Counted from the first letter of the stretch, positions 10,429 through 19,675 are shown. The stretch is DNA of 64,000 nucleotides from Bacillus stratosphericus (GCF_020524495.1 NZ_JAIVLB010000015.1:1-64000), one strand, 5' to 3'. The notes: generated from the letters alone by a model not told the origin. Numbers and translations are program-made.

Positions 10429-10809
10429 TTAATGAATGACATACGGCCTCATACAGGCATGTATTTCATCCATCCACTTTCTATATTCAGGTATAAAAGA
10501 AGTTTTAAGAAATGATTGGAAGTGATTTGAAGGGAATGTATAGAAAGCTAGTATATCGAAACTTGAAAAAATTTGGTCAAACGAACGAATCGTCTTAGCA
10601 AAGTGCTCATTTTCAATAATTGAAAGCAGAAGGGGATGTGTTGTCTCTAAATGAAAGAAGGCTTGGATCAGATCATTAAAGATCAGATCCCCTTCTGTTT
10701 TAGCAAAATCCTTCTCAATTTCATCTAAATATTTTAGGCTCTCTTCTATCGTATATAGAAGTTCATAATATTTGGTTAATAAGATATAGTCATCTGAACG
10801 ATACGCCAC
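10429..10809 (-). CDS. Protein of unknown function between fliT and a chemoreceptor
   Basis: The 126-residue protein is not one I recognise. It has no signal peptide or membrane segment, is rich in acidic and aromatic residues, and looks mainly helical (YYELLYTIEESLKYLDEIEKDF), like small flagellar or chemotaxis accessory proteins. I take the GTG at 10809 as the start because AGGTGAG lies five bases before it; another GTG at 10818 is possible. It follows fliT by 13 bases and precedes the receptor by 33, so the three are probably cotranscribed, which suggests a motility-related role. That is inference from position only. Confidence 0.7.
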   Translation of the reverse strand: MAYRSDDYILLTKYYELLYTIEESLKYLDEIEKDFAKTEGDLIFNDLIQAFFHLETTHPLLLSIIENEHFAKTIRSFDQIFSSFDILAFYTFPSNHFQSFLKTSFIPEYRKWMDEIHACMRPYVIH

Positions 10810-10822
10810 AGGTCTCACCTAT

Positions 10823-11164
10823 TTATTTCCGTTTATCGTAGAAAACGCCGTCACTCGTCATTGGCTTGTAGGGATTTTGATAATTCATCTGTTTCGTTTT
10901 CTTTCTTTGAATGGCTTGAATATCCGCTTTAATCCCTTTTTGAATGGTCGTCAATTGCTTCGCCATCTGTTGATCCGTTTGAATGATCTCTTTGATCTTC
11001 TCTTTTTCTTGATCTGTAAGCTCATGCTGAATATTTTTCATTAATTCGTCTCTCTCAATTAAAAAAGCGTCAAAGTCTTCAACCAACGTTTCACTTTGTG
11101 GATTTGCCGCTATTTCAGCCGCCATTTTTAATGTTTGGTCATGCAGTTGGTCAACAATACTCAT
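10823..11164 (-). CDS. fliT: Flagellar export chaperone FliT
   Basis: Short helical protein (113 residues) next to fliS, matching Bacillus FliT, a chaperone-like partner of the cap protein FliD. The start ATG overlaps the fliS stop (ATGA), which implies translational coupling; a longer reading starting at 11224 would run inside fliS. The basic tail ends [14 protein letters not shown]. FliT sequences diverge quickly, so the call rests heavily on gene order. Confidence 0.82.
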   Translation of the reverse strand: MSIVDQLHDQTLKMAAEIAANPQSETLVEDFDAFLIERDELMKNIQHELTDQEKEKIKEIIQTDQQMAKQLTTIQKGIKADIQAIQRKKTKQMNYQNPYKPMTSDGVFYDKRK

Positions 11165-11565
11165 AGAGATCCCCCGATAGAGTGGTGACGACCTTTTCGA
11201 TCCGTTTGAATGACTTCCTTCCAAGCATCACGGAAGTCGATCACGAATTGCTCTACTTCATTCAACATCTCTTCATCATTTTGGAGATTGGCTTCAATGA
11301 GTCTACGGTAGATGTAATCATACATACTGGCCATACTCTTTGATACGTCATAGGAGCGATTTAAGGTGACATTTAATTCTTGGATGATGTTTTGAGCCTT
11401 TTTCAGGTTCAAGTTTCTCGTTTCAGCATCCTCTTTTTGAATGGCATGCTTCGCTAGTCTAATAAACTTTAAGCACCCTTCATAAAGCATAAGCGTCAAC
11501 TCGGCCGGTGTTGCGGTTTCAATAGAATTTTTCTGATAGGCGGCATAAGGGTTCTGTATTGCCAT
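11161..11565 (-). CDS. fliS: Flagellin export chaperone FliS
   Basis: FliS binds the C-terminus of flagellin in the cytoplasm and prevents early polymerisation. The product (134 residues) starts [30 protein letters not shown], the typical FliS N-terminus, and is all-helical. It follows fliD by 20 bases and overlaps fliT by four. Its presence without an adjacent flagellin gene is notable, since hag is not in this window. Confidence 0.96.
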   Translation of the reverse strand: MAIQNPYAAYQKNSIETATPAELTLMLYEGCLKFIRLAKHAIQKEDAETRNLNLKKAQNIIQELNVTLNRSYDVSKSMASMYDYIYRRLIEANLQNDEEMLNEVEQFVIDFRDAWKEVIQTDRKGRHHSIGGSL

Positions 11566-11585
11566 ATGTTATAAACCTCCAATTA

Positions 11586-13097
11586 TTATCCAAGCAGTTG
11601 AGAAAGATAGCCCGATTGGTTGTTTAGCTTTTGAATTGCACTATCCATCGCATTAAACTTTATATAGTAACGATTTTCAACAAGTTTCAAGCGGTCTTGG
11701 AATGTACTCATTCGTTTTGCCAAAGAATCCAGGTCCTTCCCAAGTCCGTATTCTTTCAGCTCCATTGTTGTGCTACCAGCCTTTATCTGAATACTTTTCG
11801 TGAAGTCTGATAAGGAGTTTTTAATACGGTAAATAATTCCTTGTTCTTTATATTGCTGCTGTGCTTTGTCTTTATCTTTTGAATCAAGGTTTAAACTTCC
11901 CGAGATGAACATTTGACTGACCTTTTGAGGATCTTCTTCAATAGCTTTTCTTAGCTTCTCTTCATTAATTTCAAGCTTTCCACCATCTTTATACTTTGAT
12001 GATGTCGTAATACCAATTTGTGTGATGTGAATTTTATTCGAATCACTTGTCGTAATATCAGCATAAAAATCACTTCTTATTTTAGAGGCACCAGATCGTA
12101 AAATTGAATCACTTCTCAGCAAACCAGACTTCGCGGTCGTTTCCCATAGCTCCACTTCTTTGTCAGACATCGCTTTTTTTTCTTCAGCTGTTAATGGTTG
12201 ATAATCTCTATTTCTTTTTTCATTGACTTTGCCATTGATCTGCTCAACGAGTTCGTTGTATTTATCAACAAATTGTTTGATTTTGTCATAGATCGCATCG
12301 ACATCTGTTGAAACGTTTAAGCTGACTGGCTTATCAGTAGTTGCTTTAAGCTCGTATGTGATACCAGCATGGGTGAACGTATTATTGTTATTTTCCATTT
12401 TCAGACCGTTAATTTCGTATTGCGCCTTCTGCCCTTGTGTCGTCGCAACTAATTTGTTATCTCCATCTACTTGAAATCCTAATTGTGTTAAGAATGAAGC
12501 TGAATCACCATCAGTTGCTTTAATACTGACACCTTCACCAGTCGTTCGCGAGGTGAGAGCAATCGTATCCACATAGCTTGTCCCATCAAAAATTTGTCCT
12601 TTATAAGCCGTTACACCTAGCTGAGAGTTATTCAGCCTGGCGACAATATCATCAAGTGTATCGGTATCAGAGGTATTAATTGTCACTGTTTTTGGTTTCG
12701 TTGAATCTGGTGTAGTTACCTCAAACGTAAATGTACCGTTTGTAGGTGTAAACCCAGATGTACCAGAAGATTTGTATACAGAAGCTGTCGCAAGCTGAGT
12801 GACATTGATCGAGCCAGAGGTAGCACTTGTCGTTCCAGTCGCTGTGACAGCAGCTTCATTAGAGCTTGTCACTTTTTTTGCGCCATAAGTACTTGGAAGC
12901 GTTAAGTTTAATTTGTTAATCAGATCATCTAATTCTTTGACTTTCGAATTAACCTCTCGATAGCTGTCTCTTTGCCATTCTAGTATCTGTTTCTGACGTG
13001 TCATTTTATCAAGCGGTGCTCGTTCAGATTTCATTAACTTTGATATGATTTCATCAATATCAAACACATTTGAAAATCCAGTAATTCGATTAACCAT
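11586..13097 (-). CDS. fliD: Flagellar filament cap protein FliD
   Basis: FliD forms the pentameric cap that folds flagellin at the filament tip. The protein of 503 residues shows the N-terminal FliD domain (MVNRITGFSNVFDIDEIISKLM), a Thr/Ser-rich middle (residues 90-280), and the C-terminal domain with coiled coil (KLVENRYYIKFNAMDSAIQKLNNQS). The length is near the B. subtilis protein. It sits in the flaG-fliD-fliS-fliT operon. Confidence 0.96.
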   Translation of the reverse strand: MVNRITGFSNVFDIDEIISKLMKSERAPLDKMTRQKQILEWQRDSYREVNSKVKELDDLINKLNLTLPSTYGAKKVTSSNEAAVTATGTTSATSGSINVTQLATASVYKSSGTSGFTPTNGTFTFEVTTPDSTKPKTVTINTSDTDTLDDIVARLNNSQLGVTAYKGQIFDGTSYVDTIALTSRTTGEGVSIKATDGDSASFLTQLGFQVDGDNKLVATTQGQKAQYEINGLKMENNNNTFTHAGITYELKATTDKPVSLNVSTDVDAIYDKIKQFVDKYNELVEQINGKVNEKRNRDYQPLTAEEKKAMSDKEVELWETTAKSGLLRSDSILRSGASKIRSDFYADITTSDSNKIHITQIGITTSSKYKDGGKLEINEEKLRKAIEEDPQKVSQMFISGSLNLDSKDKDKAQQQYKEQGIIYRIKNSLSDFTKSIQIKAGSTTMELKEYGLGKDLDSLAKRMSTFQDRLKLVENRYYIKFNAMDSAIQKLNNQSGYLSQLLG

Positions 13098-13116
13098 TGT
13101 TCATTTCTCCCTTCAT

Positions 13117-13458
13117 TTACATCCTTTTATCTACAAATAAACCGACAATCTCTGTCATCGCCGCGTAGAAATCAAGCCATTCCTTGGAAGGAATTTCTCT
13201 AATGACTTCTTCTGTTTGATTATCTACTACTTTGACATAATATTCATTGAGCTTTTCATGTAATTCAAATTGAAGATGAAATTGAGTAGGTTCTATTAGT
13301 TTATTTGCTCCTTGAATGGTTTTTTCAATTTCTTCTTTTGAAACGACCTTGCCATTTCCTTGTAAATCAGTGTTTACACTGTCATTCTGATTATTAGAAA
13401 CACGGGTTTGATATGCATCGATAATTGTCTCTAGCGATGTCAACTTACCAACAGACAT
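13117..13458 (-). CDS. flaG: FlaG-family flagellar protein
   Basis: Small flagellar protein (113 residues), B. subtilis YvyC. The conserved C-terminal FlaG half reads LQFELHEKLNEYYVKVVDNQTEEVIREIPSKEWLDF. FlaG proteins affect filament length in other bacteria; the exact role in Bacillus is not settled. It is first in the operon, with a SigD promoter ending about 35 bases before the start codon. Confidence 0.9.
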   Translation of the reverse strand: MSVGKLTSLETIIDAYQTRVSNNQNDSVNTDLQGNGKVVSKEEIEKTIQGANKLIEPTQFHLQFELHEKLNEYYVKVVDNQTEEVIREIPSKEWLDFYAAMTEIVGLFVDKRM

Positions 13459-13492
13459 AGTTATTCAGCTCCTGTGCTTTAATCTATCTTTT

Positions 13493-13519
13493 ATATCGGC
13501 TTTGAATTTTCAAATTAAA
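13493..13519 (-). promoter_or_regulatory. SigD promoter of flaG-fliD-fliS-fliT
   Basis: On the minus strand, TTTAA (13515-13519), 15 bases, then a perfect CCGATAT (13493-13499, inside GCCGATAT) match the motility sigma factor consensus CTAAA-N15/16-CCGATAT. It lies in the 160-base gap between csrA and flaG. Confidence 0.8.
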
Positions 13520-13607
13520 TATAGATAGACAGATTTGTTAAAGTTTCATATAGATAGTAACATTCACACAGAAACGCTCTCACACGAAGGAGAATGGGTC
13601 AGTCAGA

Positions 13608-13637
13608 TAAAAAAATCCTCACTTTTTTTGTGAGGAT
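13608..13637 (-). terminator. Terminator of the flgM-csrA operon
   Basis: ATCCTCAC and GTGAGGAT pair around a seven-base A/T loop and are followed by T-rich sequence on the minus strand. The first arm lies in the last codons of csrA. Confidence 0.82.
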
Positions 13638-13843
13638 AATTGAGAAAGTAGATCTAAGGACATACTCGCAGCGCGATTGTTCTCTTCTTGAATAGACAGG
13701 TAAACTTCTTTCCTGTGAATGTCGATGTGCTTAGGAGCATCAATTCCGATTTTCAATTGATCGCCTTCGATCGAGATAATCTTGACTTCAATATCATCGC
13801 CTATTTGAATCGACTGATTTAATTTACGAGATAGAACTAGCAT
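13619..13843 (-). CDS. csrA: Carbon storage/translation regulator CsrA
   Basis: RNA-binding dimer of 74 residues ([22 protein letters not shown]). In B. subtilis it represses translation of the flagellin mRNA hag and is held inactive by FliW. The gene overlaps fliW by seven bases, so the pair is probably translationally coupled. Its classical target hag is absent from the usual position just downstream. Confidence 0.96.
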   Translation of the reverse strand: MLVLSRKLNQSIQIGDDIEVKIISIEGDQLKIGIDAPKHIDIHRKEVYLSIQEENNRAASMSLDLLSQLSSQKK

Positions 13844-14271
13844 GAGGAAGCTACCTCTAACAAATGTTTTGTATGATAAGCTGAATCATGCAAAATGACC
13901 TGTTTCGCTTTCATGTTTTTCCGATTTACAATAATAGGCGCTCTTAAATTGGCTGTCGTTTTTTCAATAGAAGATTCCATTGTTAAAATAACCATTACTT
14001 CAATATCGTTCGCATCTTCCACACCAATAATTTCCACAACCGCCTCATCTAAGTCAAATTCGTATTGGTTGAAAAATATAAACGGACTGCTGACAATAAA
14101 CCCTAATTCGGCACTTTTTAATGATTGAAGAACTAAAAATGGGGATTCTTCTGATAAAGGTAAAATAACAAACTGTTTTTGATCCAAAAATCCTGGTATC
14201 CCATTAGAGAAGTTGATGATTTGCTCCTCTTTAATCGGCACTTCGCCATGGTATTTTGTTTGAATGATCAT
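13837..14271 (-). CDS. fliW: Flagellar assembly factor FliW
   Basis: FliW (144 residues) antagonises CsrA and is itself titrated by flagellin, closing the flagellin homeostasis loop. The signature near the N-terminus ([20 protein letters not shown]) and the conserved central segment ([19 protein letters not shown]) are clear. It overlaps csrA and follows yviE on the same strand. Confidence 0.95.
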   Translation of the reverse strand: MIIQTKYHGEVPIKEEQIINFSNGIPGFLDQKQFVILPLSEESPFLVLQSLKSAELGFIVSSPFIFFNQYEFDLDEAVVEIIGVEDANDIEVMVILTMESSIEKTTANLRAPIIVNRKNMKAKQVILHDSAYHTKHLLEVASSC

Positions 14272-14299
14272 AATTCACGACCTTTTTCATTTTTCTTAA

Positions 14300-14878
14300 C
14301 TATACCTTATCACCATTTTGGCCCGTTTCGTCAACTTCTATTTTTAATTCAGGGTATTGTAACATATCAATATTTACTTTACCCGGCTGATAGTTAACAA
14401 TTGGCTTATGCGTTGTTGCCTCAATGATGGCTTTTTGCGGCTCAACATCAATTTGAAGCTCGGAAGGCTGATAGTGAATTTTGACACTAAAGAACGAAGG
14501 AATCACACCGATGGTGAATTGTTTTGCTGGAGAACTGCCATTGATTTTGGCATATTCAGCAATTGCATTACCACCATTCTCAATTTTAATTAGTTCGCTT
14601 CCTTCTTCCGCTCTTCGGCCCATTCCTTCTTCAACAGCACGTTTCCCCTCAACTGCCCATTCCTCAGACCGCCTAAAAATTGATTTGATATCCATATCAG
14701 CAAATGCCTCAGTTTGATCAATTGTTAATTTCGACGGTGTCCTTGTAATGTTCATGACAGCTTTTGGCTGCTGTATCTCAAGATCCGCTCTTGGCTGCTC
14801 CACCTCTTGTCTAGAAGGAGTTGTTGACATTTGCAGCTTTGCATAGGTTTGTTGAATTAACAATCTAGGGATTTGCAT
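14300..14878 (-). CDS. yviE: DUF6470-type protein YviE
   Basis: A 192-residue protein with repeated IEQPRADLEIQQPKAVM-like phrases in its first half and a related phrase later, matching B. subtilis YviE between flgL and fliW. No function is established. The start at 14878 (MQIPRLLIQQTYAKL) has GGAGGTGA upstream; an earlier in-frame start (14911) would lie before that site. Its place in the operon suggests a flagellar or hook-filament related role. Confidence 0.88.
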   Translation of the reverse strand: MQIPRLLIQQTYAKLQMSTTPSRQEVEQPRADLEIQQPKAVMNITRTPSKLTIDQTEAFADMDIKSIFRRSEEWAVEGKRAVEEGMGRRAEEGSELIKIENGGNAIAEYAKINGSSPAKQFTIGVIPSFFSVKIHYQPSELQIDVEPQKAIIEATTHKPIVNYQPGKVNIDMLQYPELKIEVDETGQNGDKV

Positions 14879-14924
14879 ATATTCACCTCCATGATGCAAA
14901 AAAGCACCCAATGGATGCTTTTTA

Positions 14925-15836
14925 TTATCTTAAGAAATCGACAAGTGATGGCTGAATAGCCTTAGCTGTCGCCGCTAAAGCAGCTCTATTCACAACCTCT
15001 TGTTGAAGAAGATCAATAATCGCTTTTTCACTTTCAACATCTTCATTATCTGATTTAGCATTTTTCAGCATTTCGAATTGTGAAGTCAAACGGCTACCTA
15101 CTAAATCAATACGATTCGATCGGGCTCCAAGGTCTGAGCGCTCAGCACTCATCACTTCTTTAAACTGATCGATATTTCCTAATGCATCATCAGAGTTTGT
15201 AAACGTTCCATTTTTTAGTGAGTTTTCTAAATCCGTCAGCATTTCGATGACATTTTGACCGCTAGCAGATTGTCCCCCAAAAGCTGAAAGTGGATTTGAG
15301 TTCACATTTAAAGTAATACCATCAGAAATGTTCGATTTAACTACATTAGCATCCGTATAATTTTCAAAGTTAAACGTATACGTGCCATCTGCGTTTTCTA
15401 CAACTGGTTTTACATTCGTATTTGTCCCATTAAATACGAACTTGCCTAACATCTGAGTGTTCATTGCATCAATGATTTGTTTCTTCATCTGACCAATTTC
15501 CACTCCGATAGCCGCTAAATCTTCAGGCTGCTTTGTTCCATTAGCCGCATCAAGCACTTTGTCTCGTACATTTGACATAATATCAATGATTTCAGTGACA
15601 CTCGTTTCAGATGTATCAATCCAGTTTCGAGCCTCATTTAGATTGTTTTGATATTGTTCATTTCGAAACAGAGCTGTACTATACTGAAGACTTTTCACTG
15701 CTGCAACAGGATCATCAGACGTTTTTGTAAAACGTTTTCCAGTTTGCGCCTGCTCATTAATTTTAGAAAGTTTTTCATAACTTTTACTAATATTGCGAAG
15801 TGAGTTTTGAGAAATCATACCTTGTGTGACTCGCAT
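14925..15836 (-). CDS. flgL: Hook-filament junction protein FlgL
   Basis: HAP3, the second junction protein between hook and filament, 303 residues. The flagellin-like N-terminus (MRVTQGMISQNSLRNISKSYEKL) and C-terminus (VVNRAALAATAKAIQPSLVDFL) that form the coiled-coil core are both intact. It lies eight bases after flgK on the same strand. Confidence 0.96.
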   Translation of the reverse strand: MRVTQGMISQNSLRNISKSYEKLSKINEQAQTGKRFTKTSDDPVAAVKSLQYSTALFRNEQYQNNLNEARNWIDTSETSVTEIIDIMSNVRDKVLDAANGTKQPEDLAAIGVEIGQMKKQIIDAMNTQMLGKFVFNGTNTNVKPVVENADGTYTFNFENYTDANVVKSNISDGITLNVNSNPLSAFGGQSASGQNVIEMLTDLENSLKNGTFTNSDDALGNIDQFKEVMSAERSDLGARSNRIDLVGSRLTSQFEMLKNAKSDNEDVESEKAIIDLLQQEVVNRAALAATAKAIQPSLVDFLR

Positions 15837-15844
15837 CAGTTATC

Positions 15845-17365
15845 CTACCTTCCTACGACACCCATGCCGTTAATTACTTTATCTAATACTTCATCTTGTA
15901 ATGTCATTATTCTTGCGGCGGCATTATATGCATGCTGAAATTGAATCATATTCGACATTTCTTCGTCGATGGAGACAGAGCTTGTAGACATTCTACGTTC
16001 ATTTGCTGAGGTAGCAAGATCAGCTGAACTTCTTTCCAGCGTCATGTACTTTTTCCCTTGTATCCCCATTTCAGCAATGACATTTTGATAGTAATCTTGA
16101 ATCGTTGTTGTATTCCCGCCTATTGACAGCTTTATATTTTGAATATTGGCTAATTCCGTAGCATTCGAACCGTCACCTTGTGTTTGATTGAGAGATGCGG
16201 CAATATTATCTGTTGATGCTAAAATCACATCACTCACCTTGATACGAGCTGCCAATCCTTTATTCAAATCATTGTTATCCTCAATGTCAAAAAAGTTTTG
16301 GCCGCTTGTACCGTTTAATGTGTACCCTTGCTTATGCACGTCGTTAAATGTATCCATGAATACTTGTGCTACTTCATCTAGCTCTGCAAGCATCTCTGGA
16401 TACATTCCTTTTTCAGCTCCATTTGACATGTAGCCATACGATTCAACAAGTGCTTTCACTTTTCCATTCACTTGTAACTGATCTGCTGCAATCGTTGTTG
16501 TTCCGAATTGAAGCGAGTTTACAAGACCTGTCGTATTATCGTAGGAGATTTGCAACTCAGACTTCTCGTTGGTAATGCCATTCAAAATTGTACCAGCAGA
16601 TTGTCCATTCGCACCGATAATGTCGATGTTGACAGTTCCTTCAGCAATTTTGAGTGCATTTCCACCAGGTGGATTGTAGCTCACTTTAATATCAACAAGT
16701 GAGGATAACTGATCTATAAGGGCATCACGCGTATCATAAAGATCATTTGGAAGATATCCATTTGGCTCAACTGTTGCAATCTGTTTATTCACTTCCTCTA
16801 TTTGAGATAAAAGAGTGTTCACATTTTTTGCTGTTGAATCGAGTTCTGTTTTTAGATTCTTTTGTATCGTTGTTAAAGAAGAATTGAGCAGGCGAAATTG
16901 GTCTACTAAAGCTTGTGCACTTGTTTTGACAACCGTACGCGCCGAAGCAGAATCAGCATTTTTCGATTCTGATAGGACCTGTAATGATTTCCAAAGATTA
17001 TCAAAGGCTCTGTTTAAGCCTTCATCTGTCAAATCATTCATAACCCCCTCCATTTGTGAAAGGGCATCAGACTTGGCTCGATAGTAAGACAAATTGTTGT
17101 TATGACCTCTGAACTGAAGGTCTAAAAAACTATCTCTAATTCTTTCAACGGTTCCAACTTGAACACCAGTCCCCATTTGGCCATAAGTCTTGCCGTCATA
17201 AACAGAATTCACTGGATAAGGATTATCTGCTTTAAAGGTAACTCTTTGTCTTGAGTAGCCTTCCGTATTTGCATTAGACACGTTGTTTGATGTGACATAA
17301 AGCCCTGCACGCTGGGCTGTGATTCCTCTTTTAGCCGTCTCTAGTCCCATGAATGTAGAACCCAT
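15845..17365 (-). CDS. flgK: Hook-filament junction protein FlgK
   Basis: HAP1, 506 residues, which joins the hook to FlgL and the filament. Its N-terminus (FMGLETAKRGITAQRAGLYVTSNNVSNANTEGYSRQ) carries the flagellar rod/hook motif, and the C-terminus (SNMIQFQHAYNAAARIMTLQDEVLDKVI) is the family ending. The ATG at 17365 has an AGGAGG site. It follows flgN by 15 bases. Confidence 0.96.
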   Translation of the reverse strand: MGSTFMGLETAKRGITAQRAGLYVTSNNVSNANTEGYSRQRVTFKADNPYPVNSVYDGKTYGQMGTGVQVGTVERIRDSFLDLQFRGHNNNLSYYRAKSDALSQMEGVMNDLTDEGLNRAFDNLWKSLQVLSESKNADSASARTVVKTSAQALVDQFRLLNSSLTTIQKNLKTELDSTAKNVNTLLSQIEEVNKQIATVEPNGYLPNDLYDTRDALIDQLSSLVDIKVSYNPPGGNALKIAEGTVNIDIIGANGQSAGTILNGITNEKSELQISYDNTTGLVNSLQFGTTTIAADQLQVNGKVKALVESYGYMSNGAEKGMYPEMLAELDEVAQVFMDTFNDVHKQGYTLNGTSGQNFFDIEDNNDLNKGLAARIKVSDVILASTDNIAASLNQTQGDGSNATELANIQNIKLSIGGNTTTIQDYYQNVIAEMGIQGKKYMTLERSSADLATSANERRMSTSSVSIDEEMSNMIQFQHAYNAAARIMTLQDEVLDKVINGMGVVGR

Positions 17366-17380
17366 TGGTATCCTCCTTGT

Positions 17381-17863
17381 TTAAGCCTTTGAATCAAACA
17401 AAGCCCTATGCTGTGTAGGCTTTGAACTCTCAAGACCATTTTGTCCGTAATTCATATTTTCTTTATTAGGATTAACGAGATCAAATGTCAGTGAAATAAA
17501 TTGAAGTGATTGCTGAATGAGCTGTTTATTTAGATCATTTACATCTTTCAGTTCCACCATGATGTCATTTAATTTTTCATATAATGAAATGAGCTCTACT
17601 TGATCCGTACCTTCAGCCTTTTCGATACATGCGGTGATTGTAGACGATTGATCACTTTGTAAAAATTGAACTGTGGCTTCAATCCGCTTTTCTTCTAATT
17701 GAGAAATGGCCTGAATATATTTTTGTTCTAGATTCAGAACCTCTGAAAGAGCATCAATCTCATTACTTTTCAGCATTTCTGTTTTATCATTAGACAGCTT
17801 TAGAAGCTGTTCATGCAATCCATAGAGTCGATGCAGCTCTTCAATAATTATTTTAACTGACAT
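17381..17863 (-). CDS. flgN: FlgN-type chaperone for FlgK and FlgL
   Basis: Helical 160-residue protein, B. subtilis YvyG, of the FlgN family of export chaperones for the junction proteins encoded next to it. Heptad-like helices run through residues 1-130 (IIEELHRLYGLHEQLLKLSNDKTEML), and the tail is polar. It sits directly between flgM and flgK. Confidence 0.92.
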   Translation of the reverse strand: MSVKIIIEELHRLYGLHEQLLKLSNDKTEMLKSNEIDALSEVLNLEQKYIQAISQLEEKRIEATVQFLQSDQSSTITACIEKAEGTDQVELISLYEKLNDIMVELKDVNDLNKQLIQQSLQFISLTFDLVNPNKENMNYGQNGLESSKPTQHRALFDSKA

Positions 17864-17880
17864 TCACGCTACTCCTTCTG

Positions 17881-18144
17881 TTATTGTTGTTTATAAAAAT
17901 TCAGCATTTTATCTGCTATGCCTTTTGTATCTACTTGATATGTTCCGGCTTCAATGCTTTTTTTAATTTGCTCTATTTTATCTTGGCGTTCTTTCATTAA
18001 ATTCGGCACCTTTTGCATTTCGATTGCCTTTTTAGAAATTTCGACTTTATCAGTTGATTTTGCTTGATTCGATTGCAACGTCTGTTTCTCATATGTTTTC
18101 TTGTAAGGATTTACTGGCTGTGTTCCATATCGATTAATTTTCAC
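17881..18144 (-). CDS. flgM: Anti-sigma-D factor FlgM
   Basis: FlgM (87 residues) binds and inhibits SigD until the hook is finished. The conserved C-terminal part (KVEISKKAIEMQKVP...RQDKIEQIKKSIEAGTYQVDTKGIADKML) is clear. It starts with GTG after an AGAGGAATCCC site. A near-consensus SigD promoter lies just upstream, giving the expected negative feedback. Confidence 0.95.
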   Translation of the reverse strand: MKINRYGTQPVNPYKKTYEKQTLQSNQAKSTDKVEISKKAIEMQKVPNLMKERQDKIEQIKKSIEAGTYQVDTKGIADKMLNFYKQQ

Positions 18145-18191
18145 GGGATTCCTCTCGCTTTCCGTTACAGTCTGTATTGATTCTATCCTTT

Positions 18192-18219
18192 TTATCGACC
18201 AAACTGCAACTTAGTTTAG
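18192..18219 (-). promoter_or_regulatory. SigD promoter of flgM
   Basis: On the minus strand CTAAA (18215-18219), 16 bases, then TCGATAA (18192-18198): the motility sigma factor consensus spacing with one or two changes in the -10. It lies in the yvyF-flgM gap. Confidence 0.78.
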
Positions 18220-18223
18220 GAAA

Positions 18224-18643
18224 TCAGTCGTTTTTAGGATTAATGGCATAATAAGTGTCTTTTTTCCTAGATTCGATCTCCCTTTTACGCCCATCTTCTT
18301 GGTTCATTTGAGTGATTTGCGAACTTATATCCTGTTCACATTGGCTGCACAGCTTATTTTTTCTGATCGGTTGGCCGCATCTTTCACAAGGATAGTTGAT
18401 ATTCGGAAATTGACTAATCTGAAGCCTTTTCAACCGGATAAATTTCAAGATTAATTCTTCATCAACCTCTGTTGCTTCTACTATTTCAACAATGGTTGAT
18501 TGTCTATTACTTTGCTTCCGCAAGAATTTATAAACGATATCAAAAGAACGTTCTTCTTCTTCAAAGCATTTATTACAAACAGTTTGGATGGTGGTTTTTA
18601 AAAATAACTGATTACATTGTGGACAGTTTGCCAATTGATTCAT
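18224..18643 (-). CDS. yvyF: YvyF, zinc-ribbon flagellar operon protein
   Basis: The 139-residue protein has several cysteine pairs (CPQC at residues 7-10, CNKC, and a later CERCGQPIRKNKLCSQC), pointing to two zinc ribbons, with a helical middle (LILKFIRLKRLQIS). It matches B. subtilis YvyF between comFC and flgM, a small regulator-like protein of unclear function. I use the ATG at 18643 with AAGGGG upstream; a TTG two codons earlier is possible. Confidence 0.88.
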   Translation of the reverse strand: MNQLANCPQCNQLFLKTTIQTVCNKCFEEEERSFDIVYKFLRKQSNRQSTIVEIVEATEVDEELILKFIRLKRLQISQFPNINYPCERCGQPIRKNKLCSQCEQDISSQITQMNQEDGRKREIESRKKDTYYAINPKND

Positions 18644-18698
18644 AACCAAAACCCCTTGCGTTATTTTCTTTTTTAATATCGGTTGATTATCATGATTT

Positions 18699-19385
18699 TT
18701 AACTACGAATCAACGTAAAAGAGGAAACACTTTTGGCACCTGCATCTTTTAAAATTCTTGCCGCATCATAGATTGTCGCCCCAGTTGTATAGATATCATC
18801 GATTAAAATGACATCCTTTTGAACGATGCCGTCTCGTTGCTTTAATTGGAACAAACCCTTTTGATCTAGACGTTCATTTTTACTTCTCTTAGACTGCTTA
18901 TCTTGATGAATTTTAATGAGTGGTTGCAGTATAGGCAATCCAATGAAGGAAGCTAGCACGACTGACTGATTAAATCCTCTTTCCTTTAACCTCTCTTTAC
19001 TTAAAGGAATCGGGACCAATGCCGGTTTTTCTATTGAAAAAGAGCACTTAAACGCTTCTTGTACATCTTTCTTAAACAAATCAGCTAAAGCAGTATCACC
19101 TCGAAATTTATACCGGGCTAGGAGGCCTTTCATGAAATCGTTATAAACATAAACAGACCTATTTTTTACCAGCACCTCAGTCGAATCAGATCGTTGATTC
19201 CAGCGGAAACAATCATGGCATAATTGATTACTAACCTGTGCTCTTCCACATTTGGGACAAATAGGGCTATGAATCTTAATTAGTCGTTTCTTACAAGCTA
19301 TACATAAACTATCTTCACTTAATAGAAGTAATGATTTCCATGTAAAAGGAGCAACAAATTGTCCCTCACAGATTGGACAAATCAA
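18699..19385 (-). CDS. comFC: ComFC, amidophosphoribosyltransferase-like competence protein
   Basis: The 228-residue protein has a zinc-binding N-terminus (CPICEG, CIACKK, CPKCGRAQ, CHDC) and a C-terminal phosphoribosyltransferase domain with the PRPP motif VILIDDIYTTGATI (about residues 188-201). ComFC is needed for efficient transformation with ComFA. It starts with TTG, overlapping the comFB stop by four bases. Confidence 0.93.
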   Translation of the reverse strand: MICPICEGQFVAPFTWKSLLLLSEDSLCIACKKRLIKIHSPICPKCGRAQVSNQLCHDCFRWNQRSDSTEVLVKNRSVYVYNDFMKGLLARYKFRGDTALADLFKKDVQEAFKCSFSIEKPALVPIPLSKERLKERGFNQSVVLASFIGLPILQPLIKIHQDKQSKRSKNERLDQKGLFQLKQRDGIVQKDVILIDDIYTTGATIYDAARILKDAGAKSVSSFTLIRS

Positions 19386-19675
19386 CTATTTTCCTTATTC
19401 AACGGTAGACGATTTGCACATCTTGGAAATGTTGTGACCTTTGAAGCAGCTTCTGTGAGAATGACAAGCATAGCCGTATTTTTTTGTTTATCTACCATCT
19501 CGGATTTACTGTAAGATATTTTCTCGATATCTATAATATATTGTAGTTTCATTTGATTCAGCGAAATAGCCAATACATCTTCTATATACTTTTCACAATG
19601 ACAAATCATGTTTAATTGGTCGAGATATTGATAGAGGATTTTCTTTAGTAGTATTTCTTTTGCATTGAGTAGCAT
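19382..19675 (-). CDS. comFB: Late competence protein ComFB
   Basis: Small protein of 97 residues, near the B. subtilis length of 98, with conserved cysteines in CHCEKYIEDVLAISLNQ. Members of the family bind zinc and, in some bacteria, cyclic di-nucleotides. ATG at 19675 follows AGGAGGGA; a longer in-frame reading overlaps comFA and lacks a site. Confidence 0.9.
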   Translation of the reverse strand: MLLNAKEILLKKILYQYLDQLNMICHCEKYIEDVLAISLNQMKLQYIIDIEKISYSKSEMVDKQKNTAMLVILTEAASKVTTFPRCANRLPLNKENS

